Of a DNA stretch of 40,128 bases, positions 33,006 through 40,109 are shown in pieces. This DNA is from CAYUUW01 sp964448005 (GTDB taxonomy: Bacteria; Patescibacteriota; Gracilibacteria; UM-FILTER-43-11): the NCBI GenBank assembly GCA_964448005.1, contig CAYUUW010000010.1, forward strand, positions 1 to 40,128, written 5' to 3'. Position 1 is the stretch's first letter; each line of letters begins with the position of its first letter. Position numbers and translations under genes: made by a program. Under the pieces are notes generated by a model, which worked only from the letters and a program-made list of their open reading frames with translations, ran no database searches and was not told where the DNA came from.

Positions 33006-33986
33006 ATGCTTGTTATGGGAAACAATAAAAATCTCATCATCTATCAGGCTAAAACCGGAGCCATTGAGCTTAAGGGTGATTTTAAAAAAGAGACGGTATG
33101 GGCTAATTTGAATCAAATTGCTCAGCTTTTTGATACTGATAAATCAGGTATATCTAGGCATATCAAGAACATTTTTAAAATCAAAGAACTTAAACAAAAA
33201 TCAAGTGTTGCAATTTTTGCAACAGTTCAAAAGGAAGGTGGTAAGCAAGTGAAGCGCGATATAGAATACTATAATTTAGACATGATTCTTTCCGTTGGCT
33301 ATAGGGTGAATAGTAAAAAAGCAACTTCATTCCGCCAATGGGCGACTAAAACTTTGCGTTCCCACCTCATTCAGGGCTATACCATTAATCGCTCTCAAAT
33401 TGGCAGGAACTACGAGAAATTTATGAAGGCCGTGGCAGAAGTTAAGTTGCTTTTGCCTCCTTCGGACTTGGTCGACGCCAACGATGCCCTTGAACTGGCT
33501 CAGCTTTTCGCCAATACGTGGTTTTCTCTGGATGCTTATGATAGGTCCACTTTTCCCGTAAAAGGATTGATGAAAAAGGAAGTTGATTTTACTGCCAATC
33601 AGCTTGCTCAAGCTTTGGCTGAGCTTAAAAAGGGGCTCATGGCCAAAAAGGAGGCTTCGGGGCTTTTCGGTTCCGAGCGGGGTGGTCAGAGCTTGGCGGG
33701 GATTGTGGGGAATGTTTTTCAGTCTTTTGAGGGTGAGGATTTATATGTGACGATTGAAGAGAAGGCAGCTCATTTGCTTTACTTCATTGTTAAAAACCAT
33801 CCTTTTGTGGATGGAAACAAGCGTTCCGGGGCTTTTGCCTTTGTTTGGTTTTTGAATCGGAGTGGAATTCTGGAGAAAGAGAAAATGAACCCCGTTGCCC
33901 TCACTGTGTTGACTTTGCTGGTGGCAGAGAGTGATCCAAAGGAAAAGGATAGAATTATTGGATTGATTTTATTGCTTCTGAGATAG
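33006..33986 (+). CDS. RhuM-Fic/DOC fusion protein
   Basis: 326 residues (ATG 33006; ATG 33015 is an alternative). N-terminal RhuM-type domain (about 5-150): VWANLNQIAQLFDTDKSGISRHIKNIFK looks like a helix-turn-helix, then YYNLDMILSVGYRVNSKKATSFRQWATKTLRSHLIQGY, the family signature. C-terminal Fic/DOC domain with HPFVDGNKRSGAF (265-277), the Doc-type active site (H-x-F-x-D-G-N-K-R). Fic enzymes transfer AMP or phosphate from nucleotides to target proteins. RhuM-Fic proteins behave as stand-alone or toxin-like modules in many bacteria. The gene is AT-rich, 15 bp after gatB, and bracketed by copies of the gatB tail, so it is likely acquired. Confidence 0.9.
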   Translation: MLVMGNNKNLIIYQAKTGAIELKGDFKKETVWANLNQIAQLFDTDKSGISRHIKNIFKIKELKQKSSVAIFATVQKEGGKQVKRDIEYYNLDMILSVGYRVNSKKATSFRQWATKTLRSHLIQGYTINRSQIGRNYEKFMKAVAEVKLLLPPSDLVDANDALELAQLFANTWFSLDAYDRSTFPVKGLMKKEVDFTANQLAQALAELKKGLMAKKEASGLFGSERGGQSLAGIVGNVFQSFEGEDLYVTIEEKAAHLLYFIVKNHPFVDGNKRSGAFAFVWFLNRSGILEKEKMNPVALTVLTLLVAESDPKEKDRIIGLILLLLR

Positions 33987-34005
33987 GCGATCTTAAAAAA
34001 TGATC

Positions 34006-34059
34006 AGGGGGGCGAATCCGGGGGAGCTGAATGAGATTTTGAGGGGGATGTTGGGGTAG
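34006..34059 (+). pseudogene. Diverged copy of the gatB 3' end
   Basis: Reads RGANPGELNEILRGMLG-stop against KGAANPGKVNEVLRELLR-stop at the end of gatB (32934-32990). Shared DNA includes GCGAATCCGGGG, TGAATGAG and TTTTGAGGG/TGTTGAGGG, one codon is missing, and both end in a stop. GC-rich, unlike its surroundings. A short frame from ATG 34000 covers it but it has no independent meaning. Confidence 0.75.
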
Positions 34060-34096
34060 GGGAGTTTTATTGATTTTACTATTTTAACAATTAACT

Positions 34097-34594
34097 ATGG
34101 AAAAAGAATATTTTGAGTACAAAAAAGAGTATTGGAAAGAAGAGCTTTTCAGATCCTCTGATAAGGCAAATTTTCATTCACACAATTTTTGCAATACCCA
34201 AGCAAATTTAGCCTCGATAGTGATAGGATTCCTCTCATTCAGTATTTATTTTGATGTAGGGGTTTTTTCCGACACAAAAATATTGATATTTCTGACCTAT
34301 ATGTCTGCATTTTTGTCCTTAGCATTTGGTTTGTTTAATTTCGGCCTCAAGCGTAGATTTTGGTCTGATTCTACTGATAAAATTCAGAAAATTAATGGAG
34401 AGTATCTTAAATTCTTAAAAACAAAAAAGGATGATACGAAGCAGGAGGACTACAGATGTTTATTTGAAAAAGAGAAATTGATTTTAGGTGAGAAGAAAGT
34501 CTCGTCAAATTCTTGGGCATGGATATCACAAAGTATTTTTTTGGCAGTAAGTTTTTTACTTTTTATTCTAGTTTCATGGAAAGCGGCATTCTGA
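34097..34594 (+). CDS. Small AT-rich membrane protein, unknown function
   Basis: 165 residues. Two close membrane helices (about 37-57, ANLASIVIGFLSFSIYFDVG, and 62-85), a cytoplasmic loop of about 50 charged residues, and a third helix at the C-terminus (145-163). This two-plus-one helix layout with an N-terminal charged helix is reminiscent of SLATT-type effectors, but no motif proves it. AT-rich like the RhuM-Fic gene and directly beyond the gatB-tail remnant; probably part of the same acquired stretch. Confidence 0.65.
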   Translation: MEKEYFEYKKEYWKEELFRSSDKANFHSHNFCNTQANLASIVIGFLSFSIYFDVGVFSDTKILIFLTYMSAFLSLAFGLFNFGLKRRFWSDSTDKIQKINGEYLKFLKTKKDDTKQEDYRCLFEKEKLILGEKKVSSNSWAWISQSIFLAVSFLLFILVSWKAAF

Positions 34595-34638
34595 GCTGGG
34601 GCAGATCTTTAATCTGTTTCAGCATCCTCACGGCTGCC

Positions 34639-34927
34639 ATGGACTCCGGATCGGGTCCGGAGTGACGGAGGGGGAGGGCATGGACTCCGGCCCTGCCTAC
34701 CGTCGCCGGAATGACGGCCATTCATCCAGCAAACCATCCGTCATTCCGTGCCACGACACGGAATCCACCTGTCCCTCCAATTCACCTTTTAGACTGTGGC
34801 AGATCTGCCTCCCGCCGCCACCCATGGACTCCGGATCGGGTCCGAAGTGACGCTCCCCACCCGTCATTCCGTGCTACGACACGGAATCCACCTACCCCTC
34901 TATCATTCCGGCGAAAGCCGGGATCCA
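34639..34927. repeat. Cluster of REP-type palindromes
   Basis: Copies: CATGGACTCCGGATCGGG... (34639-34667), CATGGACTCCGG...GCCGGAATGACGG (34680-34717), GTCATTCCGTGCCACGACAC... (34738-34769), CATGGACTCCGG... again (34823-34853), GTCATTCCGTGCTACGACAC... (34862-34893), and TCATTCCGGCGAAAGCCGGG... (34903-34927). No gene between 34595 and 34943. Confidence 0.75.
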
Positions 34928-34943
34928 TACCAAAACAGTCATC

Positions 34944-35234
34944 ATGAAGCAGCCCTGCGTTTACATTCTGGCTAGCCAGCCGCAGGGCACCTTGTACATC
35001 GGCGTCACGAGCGACCTGATGAAAAGGGTGCATGAGCACAAGCAGAAGCTCGTGGAGGGGTTCACTAAAAAATACAATGTAGATCGACTCGTCTATTTTG
35101 AGCTCCATGAGGATATGCCTTCGGCCATTGAGCGTGAGAAGCATTTGAAGGAGTGGAAAAGGCGATGGAAGATCGAACTCATAGAAAAGGAGAATCCCCT
35201 TTGGACCGATCTGTATGAGAGTCTGCTGGAGTGA
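34944..35234 (+). CDS. GIY-YIG endonuclease domain protein
   Basis: 96 residues, the usual size of single-domain GIY-YIG proteins (UPF0213/YhbQ-like). Seen: CVYILASQPQGTLYIGVTSDLMKRVHEHK with Y-I-L ... Y-I-G and the catalytic Arg in LMKRVHEH; then KKYNVDRLVYFELHEDMPSAIEREKHLKEWKRRWKIELI with the metal-binding Glu in the IEREK helix. Function of these minimal forms is unclear (DNA repair or mobility). It is bracketed by inverted copies of one 25-bp REP (34903-34927 and 35241-35265). Confidence 0.92.
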   Translation: MKQPCVYILASQPQGTLYIGVTSDLMKRVHEHKQKLVEGFTKKYNVDRLVYFELHEDMPSAIEREKHLKEWKRRWKIELIEKENPLWTDLYESLLE

Positions 35235-35240
35235 AAAGCG

Positions 35241-35378
35241 TGGATTCCGGCTTTCGCCGGAATGACGAATGGTGTGGTCCTTAGGCTTTTATTGAATAAA
35301 AAATTTGTTCAATTAAATCCAAACCCACCCGTCATTCTGGCGCTGCCCATCGACGCCGGATCGTGGCTTGGTGTGACG
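35241..35378. repeat. REP palindromes downstream of the GIY-YIG gene
   Basis: 35241-35265 is the reverse complement of 34903-34927 with 24 of 25 matches. A degenerate copy (GTCATTCTGGCGCTGCCCATC...) lies at 35330-35378. Confidence 0.7.
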
Positions 35379-35404
35379 ATTGGCGTTAGGCGTGAATCAT
35401 CAAA

Positions 35405-35437
35405 AAATACAGGCGGGGCAATGTCCCGCCTGTATTT
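35405..35437 (-). terminator. Terminator of the BspA-like gene
   Basis: 13-bp stem AAATACAGGCGGG / CCCGCCTGTATTT; on the minus strand it is followed by a run of T, 25 bp after the stop at 35462. Confidence 0.85.
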
Positions 35438-35461
35438 CGCCTCTTTCCTCAGTTTATCCGA

Positions 35462-36895
35462 TTAGGGGCACATCATTCCTCCATCGTCGATGCTCCACAA
35501 ATGGGCAGTGATCAGGCTGCTCCGATCCGGTTCGCTCTTGCAGTAGGTGGAATCGCCTCCGTGGAAGGGGACCTTGGGCTGCACGGCCTGGGCGTTCCAT
35601 CCTGCCAAAAGGGAATCGTAATTCGGGGTGGAAAGGCGGGCACCTGTAAACATATCCGTCATATCGGTGACGGAAGCTATATTCCAATTGCCGATATTCT
35701 GGTCGAAATCGATGGCATCGGCGAACATGAAGTGCATGTCGGTCACTTTGCTGACGTCCCAGCCTCCGATGTCCTGGTTGAAGGGGGTGTCTGCGAACAT
35801 TCCTGTCATATTCGTCACGTTGCTCACGTCCCAATTGCCAAGGTTATGGTTGAAAGGGGTATATGAGAACATGTCGGTCATATTCGTGACATTTCCCACA
35901 TTCCAGCCCCCGATATCCTGATTGAATGCGGCCGCACCCGAAAATATTCCGCTCATGTCTGTGACGCCGCTAACATCCCAATTGCCAATGGCTTGATTGA
36001 AGGCGGTGTTTTGGGCGAACATTCCCCTCATTTCTTTCACATTGCCTACATCCCAGCTGCCGATCTTCTGGTTGAAAGCAGTATTATGAGCGAGCATGTA
36101 GGACATATCTGTTACGTTTCCTACATCCCAGCTGCCGATGTCTTCGTTGAAAAGGGTCGATGAAAACATTCCGAACATATTTTTCACACCACTCACATCC
36201 CAGTTGCTTATTTTCTGGTTGAACGCATTGTTACCAGCAAACATATCACTCATGCTTGCCACCTTGCTCACATCCCAACTGCTGATGTCTTGGTTGAAGA
36301 AGGGGGTCGCTGCGAACAGGGCGCTCATGTCCGTCACCTTGCCCACATCCCAACCGCTGATGTCTTGGTTTAAGGAGGTTTCCGCGAACATGGCGCTCAT
36401 GTCCGTGACATGCGAAAGGTTGGGGCTGTCGGTGGCGTTGAGGGTCATGTTGTACGCTCCACTGAAAGCGCGAGCCATAGAAGTCCATGGGCTCTTGCCC
36501 CATTGCTCCACACTAAGCAGCTTTCCGCCTTCCGCCGTATAGGCAAAATAGATTCGCGGAAAAGTGCCGGAGATAGAGATGTTATAGGTTCCTGGCCCAG
36601 CGTAGTCACACGTGTAATCCCCGATTTGGTGGGTTGCTTCATGGATACCGTCGCTGTCGCAATCGACGCTGTAGTCGTAGACCTCCCCTGGAAAGGTGGG
36701 GATGGTGAACTGGTCATTGGCCGAGATTCCGGGATTGTCCGTCTTCGCTTTGATCACGAAATCATTGGGATCGTTCTTCGCGGAGATCGTCAAATCGTTG
36801 GGAGCGTAGGGGGTGCGGGAGGCATGCGCATAATTCATGTCCAAGAATCCTGCCAGCAGGACTAGGGCGGCTAGGGCGAATGAAATTTTCTTCAT
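35462..36895 (-). CDS. BspA-like (DUF285) repeat surface protein
   Basis: 477 residues. Sec signal peptide (1-25, ISFALAALVLLAGFLDMNYAHA), a PKD-like beta region (about 27-115) and then about ten leucine-rich-like DUF285 repeats of 24-25 residues with the pattern (G/S)xWDVxxVTDMxxMFxxxxxFNQDI (about 165-420). A short C-terminal segment has two Cys (STYCKSEP ... GGMMCP) and no membrane anchor or LPXTG. DUF285 repeats are known from surface proteins of mycoplasmas and other bacteria and suggest binding to a host or matrix. The likely -10 TAAACT (36905-36910) is 9 nt before the ATG. Own terminator at 35405-35437. Confidence 0.92.
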   Translation of the reverse strand: MKKISFALAALVLLAGFLDMNYAHASRTPYAPNDLTISAKNDPNDFVIKAKTDNPGISANDQFTIPTFPGEVYDYSVDCDSDGIHEATHQIGDYTCDYAGPGTYNISISGTFPRIYFAYTAEGGKLLSVEQWGKSPWTSMARAFSGAYNMTLNATDSPNLSHVTDMSAMFAETSLNQDISGWDVGKVTDMSALFAATPFFNQDISSWDVSKVASMSDMFAGNNAFNQKISNWDVSGVKNMFGMFSSTLFNEDIGSWDVGNVTDMSYMLAHNTAFNQKIGSWDVGNVKEMRGMFAQNTAFNQAIGNWDVSGVTDMSGIFSGAAAFNQDIGGWNVGNVTNMTDMFSYTPFNHNLGNWDVSNVTNMTGMFADTPFNQDIGGWDVSKVTDMHFMFADAIDFDQNIGNWNIASVTDMTDMFTGARLSTPNYDSLLAGWNAQAVQPKVPFHGGDSTYCKSEPDRSSLITAHLWSIDDGGMMCP

Positions 36896-36904
36896 AGAAT
36901 ATAG

Positions 36905-36933
36905 AGTTTAAGAAAATAAAAGCAAGGCAATAA
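36905..36933 (-). promoter_or_regulatory. Possible promoter of the BspA-like gene, near-leaderless
   Basis: Minus strand: -10 TAAACT (36905-36910), 17-bp spacer and a weak -35 TTATTG (36928-36933). The ATG at 36895 is 9 nt beyond the -10. Confidence 0.35.
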
Positions 36934-36955
36934 GAAGGGAAAAAATTATCCCCAA

Positions 36956-37210
36956 ATGCCTTCATTCTTCATGAAACAAAGGCGAGCTGCTTTTGCCGAT
37001 TATTTTGAAGATTGCCTGAAGAAGCCTGATGCTTCCTTCGAGTCGGCTTCCAAACGGAATGGCTCCATTCCTGCGCCTCTTTCAGAATACCATTAAAATC
37101 AGGAAAAAGCCACCCAAGAGGACAGGTTCCAGGAATGGCTTTCAATGCCTGAAGCCCAATGGGCTTCCGTCCGAAGAGAGCAGGATCTATTCAATTTAAT
37201 GGAAAAGTGA
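36956..37210 (+). pseudogene. Small ORF interrupted by an in-frame TAA
   Basis: From ATG 36956 the frame reads MPSFFMKQRRAAFADYFEDC... for 46 codons, meets TAA at 37094-37096, then continues in the same frame for 37 sense codons (NQEKATQEDRFQEWLSMPEA...) to TGA at 37208-37210. Both halves have protein-like composition and codon use, so one mutated gene of about 84 codons is likely. No family recognised. Confidence 0.5.
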
Positions 37211-37259
37211 TACCATGCTAATGGGCTTGAGCTCGGTTTAGTCATTAACCCTTGCTACC

Positions 37260-38129
37260 ATGAAAAAGCGCACTTTTGCAGCCCTCTTTTTTGCTGCCCT
37301 GTTCCTGGCCGCATGCGACTGGAAAAACCCCTTCTCTTCGGAGGAGGCGACCTCGCCGGAGAGTCCCAATCTGAGCCAAAGCAGTGCGGAGGAGGCGGAT
37401 GCTTCCGGCCTGGAAAAAAGAACCGAGGAGGAAGAGGAAAGAATGGTTGCGGCAGCAGAAGGTAAATTTGGCGCCGAGATACGAAGCCTAGACGGCTTTT
37501 ACTATACGGACGGCAAACAGGTCTATTTTGCCTACAGCAGCATGGGGGCCGATGATGAATTGAGGCTGGTGGATGGGGCGGATGCCGGCACGTTTGAGGT
37601 CATTGAAATGGATGGAGATGATTCCTGGATCCGTTTCGGCAAGGACGCGAACTATGTTTATTCGGATGGGGAAAGAATCGAGGGGGTCAGCGGCGAGGAT
37701 TTTGAGTTTCTCGCCGATCCCAACGGAACTCCGCTTTACGCGAAAGACGCGAACAGCGTTTACATGCTGTACGACGATCTGATGGGCGGCGCAGGAAGCC
37801 TGACCCACTTCATTGAGCTGGAGGAGGCGGACCCGGCCACGTTCGAATTCTTCGATCATGAGAACCGGAACAGCGTGAATGCCCGCTACGCCCACGATGA
37901 CAAGCAGGCCTACTTTGGATCCAAGCTGATCGCAGGCGCGGACGGGGAAACCTTTGAGCATGTCCAGTATTCCGTGGCGAAGGACGGCGAGAATGTTTAT
38001 TTCTTGGGGGAAAAGGTGGAAGGCGCCGATCCGGACAGCATCGAGTACGCCCCTGGATCCTGCGACACCTGCTACAAAGACAAGAACGCCGTGTTCGAAT
38101 GCTTCAACACCTGCAAGATCCGGGAATAG
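37260..38129 (+). CDS. DKNYY-domain lipoprotein
   Basis: 289 residues. Lipoprotein signal peptide with lipobox LAAC (Cys19), then an acidic linker (20-75) and a beta-rich domain with repeated 'xxxKDANYVYxDGExIEGxxxxxFE' units (FGKDANYVYSDGERIEGVSGEDFEFL, YAKDANSVYMLYDDLMG, YAHDDKQAYFGSKLIAGADGETFEHV, VAKDGENVYFLGEKVEGADPDSIEYA), the DKNYY pattern. Function of this family is unknown. Four Cys at the C-terminus (CDTCYKDKNAVFECFNTC) may form disulfides. Confidence 0.88.
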   Translation: MKKRTFAALFFAALFLAACDWKNPFSSEEATSPESPNLSQSSAEEADASGLEKRTEEEEERMVAAAEGKFGAEIRSLDGFYYTDGKQVYFAYSSMGADDELRLVDGADAGTFEVIEMDGDDSWIRFGKDANYVYSDGERIEGVSGEDFEFLADPNGTPLYAKDANSVYMLYDDLMGGAGSLTHFIELEEADPATFEFFDHENRNSVNARYAHDDKQAYFGSKLIAGADGETFEHVQYSVAKDGENVYFLGEKVEGADPDSIEYAPGSCDTCYKDKNAVFECFNTCKIRE

Positions 38130-38174
38130 CCTTGTTATTCTGAGGCACGACCCGGAGCCCAGGCTCCAATTTCA

Positions 38175-38260
38175 GGACCTCCTCCGGCTCCTCCAAGGGG
38201 GGAGGGTTGCTGTCATTCCGTGCTCCGACCTGCCTGCCGGCAGGCAGGCACGGAATCCAT
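38175..38260. repeat. Composite repeat, left copy beside the ORF6N gene
   Basis: GGACCTCCTCCGGCTCCTCC (38175-38194) is followed by a GTCATTCCGTGCTCCGACC REP holding the nested palindrome CCTGCCTGCCGGCAGGCAGG. The same two parts recur downstream of the gene (38989-39021 and 39103-39140). Confidence 0.7.
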
Positions 38261-38273
38261 CCAATCTTCTAAG

Positions 38274-38305
38274 CTTGAGGTCGCAATTTGCGACCTCAAG
38301 TTTTT
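38274..38305 (+). terminator. Palindrome acting as terminator or ORF6N site
   Basis: Perfect 13-bp arms CTTGAGGTCGCAA-T-TTGCGACCTCAAG (38274-38300) followed by TTTTTC. The core GGTCGCAA...TTGCGACC recurs inside the ORF6N gene at 38615-38643. Confidence 0.6.
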
Positions 38306-38348
38306 CTGGCCGAGATAGCCGACTATCTCTTGGTTTTTTTAAAATCAC

Positions 38349-38377
38349 TTGATAAGTAAACTTTTGTTTACTAGAAT
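38349..38377 (+). promoter_or_regulatory. ORF6N promoter with operator-like palindrome
   Basis: -35 TTGATA (38349-38354), 17-bp spacer, -10 TAGAAT (38372-38377). A perfect inverted repeat AGTAAAC-TTTT-GTTTACT (38355-38372) fills the spacer. Confidence 0.65.
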
Positions 38378-38397
38378 GAGTAGGAAATTGGAATTTG

Positions 38398-38964
38398 ATG
38401 AATAGCAGCATGAAAAAGGAATCTGTGCCCATGACTATTTTTCCTGAAAAAATTCAGGATTTCATTTATGTCATTCGTGATCAGCGAGTGATTTTGGATA
38501 AAGATCTCGCGAAGCTGTATGGCGTGGAAACCAGGAGGCTGAACGAGCAGGTAAAAAGGAATATCGACCGATTCCCGGAGGATTTTATGTTTCAGCTAAC
38601 AGAGAAGGAGGTTGCTTTAAGATCGCAAATTGCGACCTTAAAGAAAAGGCGTGGTGAACATCGTAAATACTTGCCCTTTGCTTTTACTGAGCATGGTGCC
38701 ATCATGGCCGCCAATTTGCTCAGGAGTCCTCAGGCGATCTCGGTAAGTATTCAGGTTGTCCGTACTTTTATCGAACTCCGCAAATGGACCCAATCCCATC
38801 AGGCGCTTATTGAGGAAGTAGACTCACTCAAAAATTTTGTGCTCAAAAATTCACAAACAAGCAGCCAAGAATTCAGGAAGGTCTGGAGGGCGATCGAGAA
38901 ATTGATGGTTCCTGAACCCAAACCAGAGGAAAGGCGAATTGGATTTAGGCTGGAAGGGGATTGA
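38398..38964 (+). CDS. ORF6N (KilA-N-like) DNA-binding domain protein
   Basis: 188 residues from ATG 38398 (ATG 38431, MTIFPEK, is an alternative closer to the domain). ORF6N domain at about residues 20-110: VIRDQRVILDKDLAKLYGVETRRLNEQVKRNIDRFPEDFMFQLTEKE, LRSQIATLKKRRGEHRKYLPFAFTEHGAIMAANLL, then a helical C-terminus with coiled-coil tendency. Such proteins are phage- and mobile-element-associated DNA-binding or anti-repressor proteins. It has its own promoter with a palindrome in the spacer. The DNA coding for LRSQIATLK is itself palindromic (38615-38643). AT-richer than its flanks and bracketed by direct repeats, so likely mobile or acquired. Confidence 0.9.
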   Translation: MNSSMKKESVPMTIFPEKIQDFIYVIRDQRVILDKDLAKLYGVETRRLNEQVKRNIDRFPEDFMFQLTEKEVALRSQIATLKKRRGEHRKYLPFAFTEHGAIMAANLLRSPQAISVSIQVVRTFIELRKWTQSHQALIEEVDSLKNFVLKNSQTSSQEFRKVWRAIEKLMVPEPKPEERRIGFRLEGD

Positions 38965-39224
38965 GCCAGGAGTATTTCCTAAATTTTGGACCTCCTCCCG
39001 GCCTCCTCCAAAGGAGGAGGGGAAATGCAAAATACAGATCCCCCCTGCCCCCCCCTTTCGCAAGGGGGGTGTCGTTGCCAATCACAGGTCTTCTCCCACT
39101 CCGTCATTCCGTGCTCCGACCTGCCTGCCGGCAGGCAGGCTCCTCCAAAGGAGGAGGGGTGCTGTCATTTCGGCGAAAGCATTAATTCAGGTGGTACTAA
39201 GCCACAGACTCATCTAACCCTGAA
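38965..39224. repeat. Repeat cluster downstream of the ORF6N gene
   Basis: Contains GGACCTCCTCCCGG plus palindrome CCTCCTCC-AAA-GGAGGAGG (38989-39020), CCCCCC-TTTCGCAA-GGGGGG (about 39052-39070), the GTCATTCCGTGCTCCGACC REP with nested CCTGCCGGCAGG (39103-39140), a second CTCCTCC-AAA-GGAGGAG (39140-39156) and GTCATTTCGGCGAAAGC (about 39164-39180). No gene. Confidence 0.7.
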
Positions 39225-40043
39225 TCAGGGGATATGTCCTGCGGGCAGATCGGCCACAGCTTCTGGGATCAATTCCTCAGCTTCTTTCTCCATTAATTTA
39301 TCAATACGATATATCGCCTTCATGTTTCCTTTGTAATCTTCAATTGCCTTTTTATCCTTGAAATATTTGAAAGAAATTCCTTCATGTTTCCATAGGGCCC
39401 TATGGTAATTTTTCATTAATTTCAAATTGTAGATTTTGGCTTGGAAAATTTCTTTGATTTTTTCTTTTTCCATCGAATCCAGTAAATTTTCTACTATATT
39501 AGAGAACCCAGCTAGATTTTCGGAATGAGATTTTTGTTGATTCATGGGGGGCATTTTTTCCGCAAATGCCTCGTTTCTTCTGAGTAGATTTTCGAATTCA
39601 ACTTTAAACTGTTCGAATGTTCTATTTGCCCATCTAATTGTATGGTCGATAATCAAAATCTTATTGTGTAAGTAATAGCTCCCAAATTTCATTTTCGTTA
39701 ATCCTGTATCGAATTGAATAGTTGTAGTTATTGGAGAGTTGGTGTAATTCAAAACGAACACTCTGGGATCATTGGTTGACTTAACTTCTTCAATTAAGAT
39801 TTTTACCCTTTTTATAAACTCCCTCCATTCTTTTATGGATAAAGAAAGGTCGTTTAGAGTTTGTGAAAAAGCAATTTCTGCTCTTCTTATTGCTTCCTTC
39901 CTATCGTTCCTTCTTTGAAAAAGACCTTTTATAAGAAAGCCTATTGCAGAAAGAGTTATTGCTAAAAATGGACCTAAGGCTGAGCAAATTAGGGTTTGCC
40001 ACCTTTCTATAAAGGCGGTAGTTGTTGTTGATATCGATATCAT
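39225..40043 (-). CDS. Putative membrane-anchored protein, unknown function
   Basis: 272 residues. One hydrophobic helix near the N-terminus (about 16-45, LICSALGPFLAITLSAIGFLIKGLF) followed by a basic stretch (QRRNDRKEAIRRAEIAF) and a long helical, charged cytoplasmic domain with coiled-coil tendency. The last residues (DLPAGHIP) are encoded by repeat-like DNA, so the natural C-terminus may be altered. AT-rich. No family recognised; it sits next to other acquired genes and repeats. Confidence 0.65.
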   Translation of the reverse strand: MISISTTTTAFIERWQTLICSALGPFLAITLSAIGFLIKGLFQRRNDRKEAIRRAEIAFSQTLNDLSLSIKEWREFIKRVKILIEEVKSTNDPRVFVLNYTNSPITTTIQFDTGLTKMKFGSYYLHNKILIIDHTIRWANRTFEQFKVEFENLLRRNEAFAEKMPPMNQQKSHSENLAGFSNIVENLLDSMEKEKIKEIFQAKIYNLKLMKNYHRALWKHEGISFKYFKDKKAIEDYKGNMKAIYRIDKLMEKEAEELIPEAVADLPAGHIP

Positions 40044-40067
40044 TCTTACTTTTTGAATATTTAAACC

Positions 40068-40095
40068 AAAACCCCGCCATGAGGCGGGGTTTTTT
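40068..40095 (-). terminator. Terminator after the groL-like gene
   Basis: AAAACCCCGCC-ATGA-GGCGGGGTTTT stem. It lies 15 bp beyond the stop codon of the gene entering from the right, and T-runs are present on both strands. Confidence 0.8.
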
Positions 40096-40109
40096 CGATT
40101 CCGATCTGC

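Noticed and set aside
32969..34059. The 34006-34059 stretch as part of the RhuM-Fic gene
   Set aside because: The Fic gene has its own stop at 33986; the stretch is out of that gene and aligns with the gatB tail.
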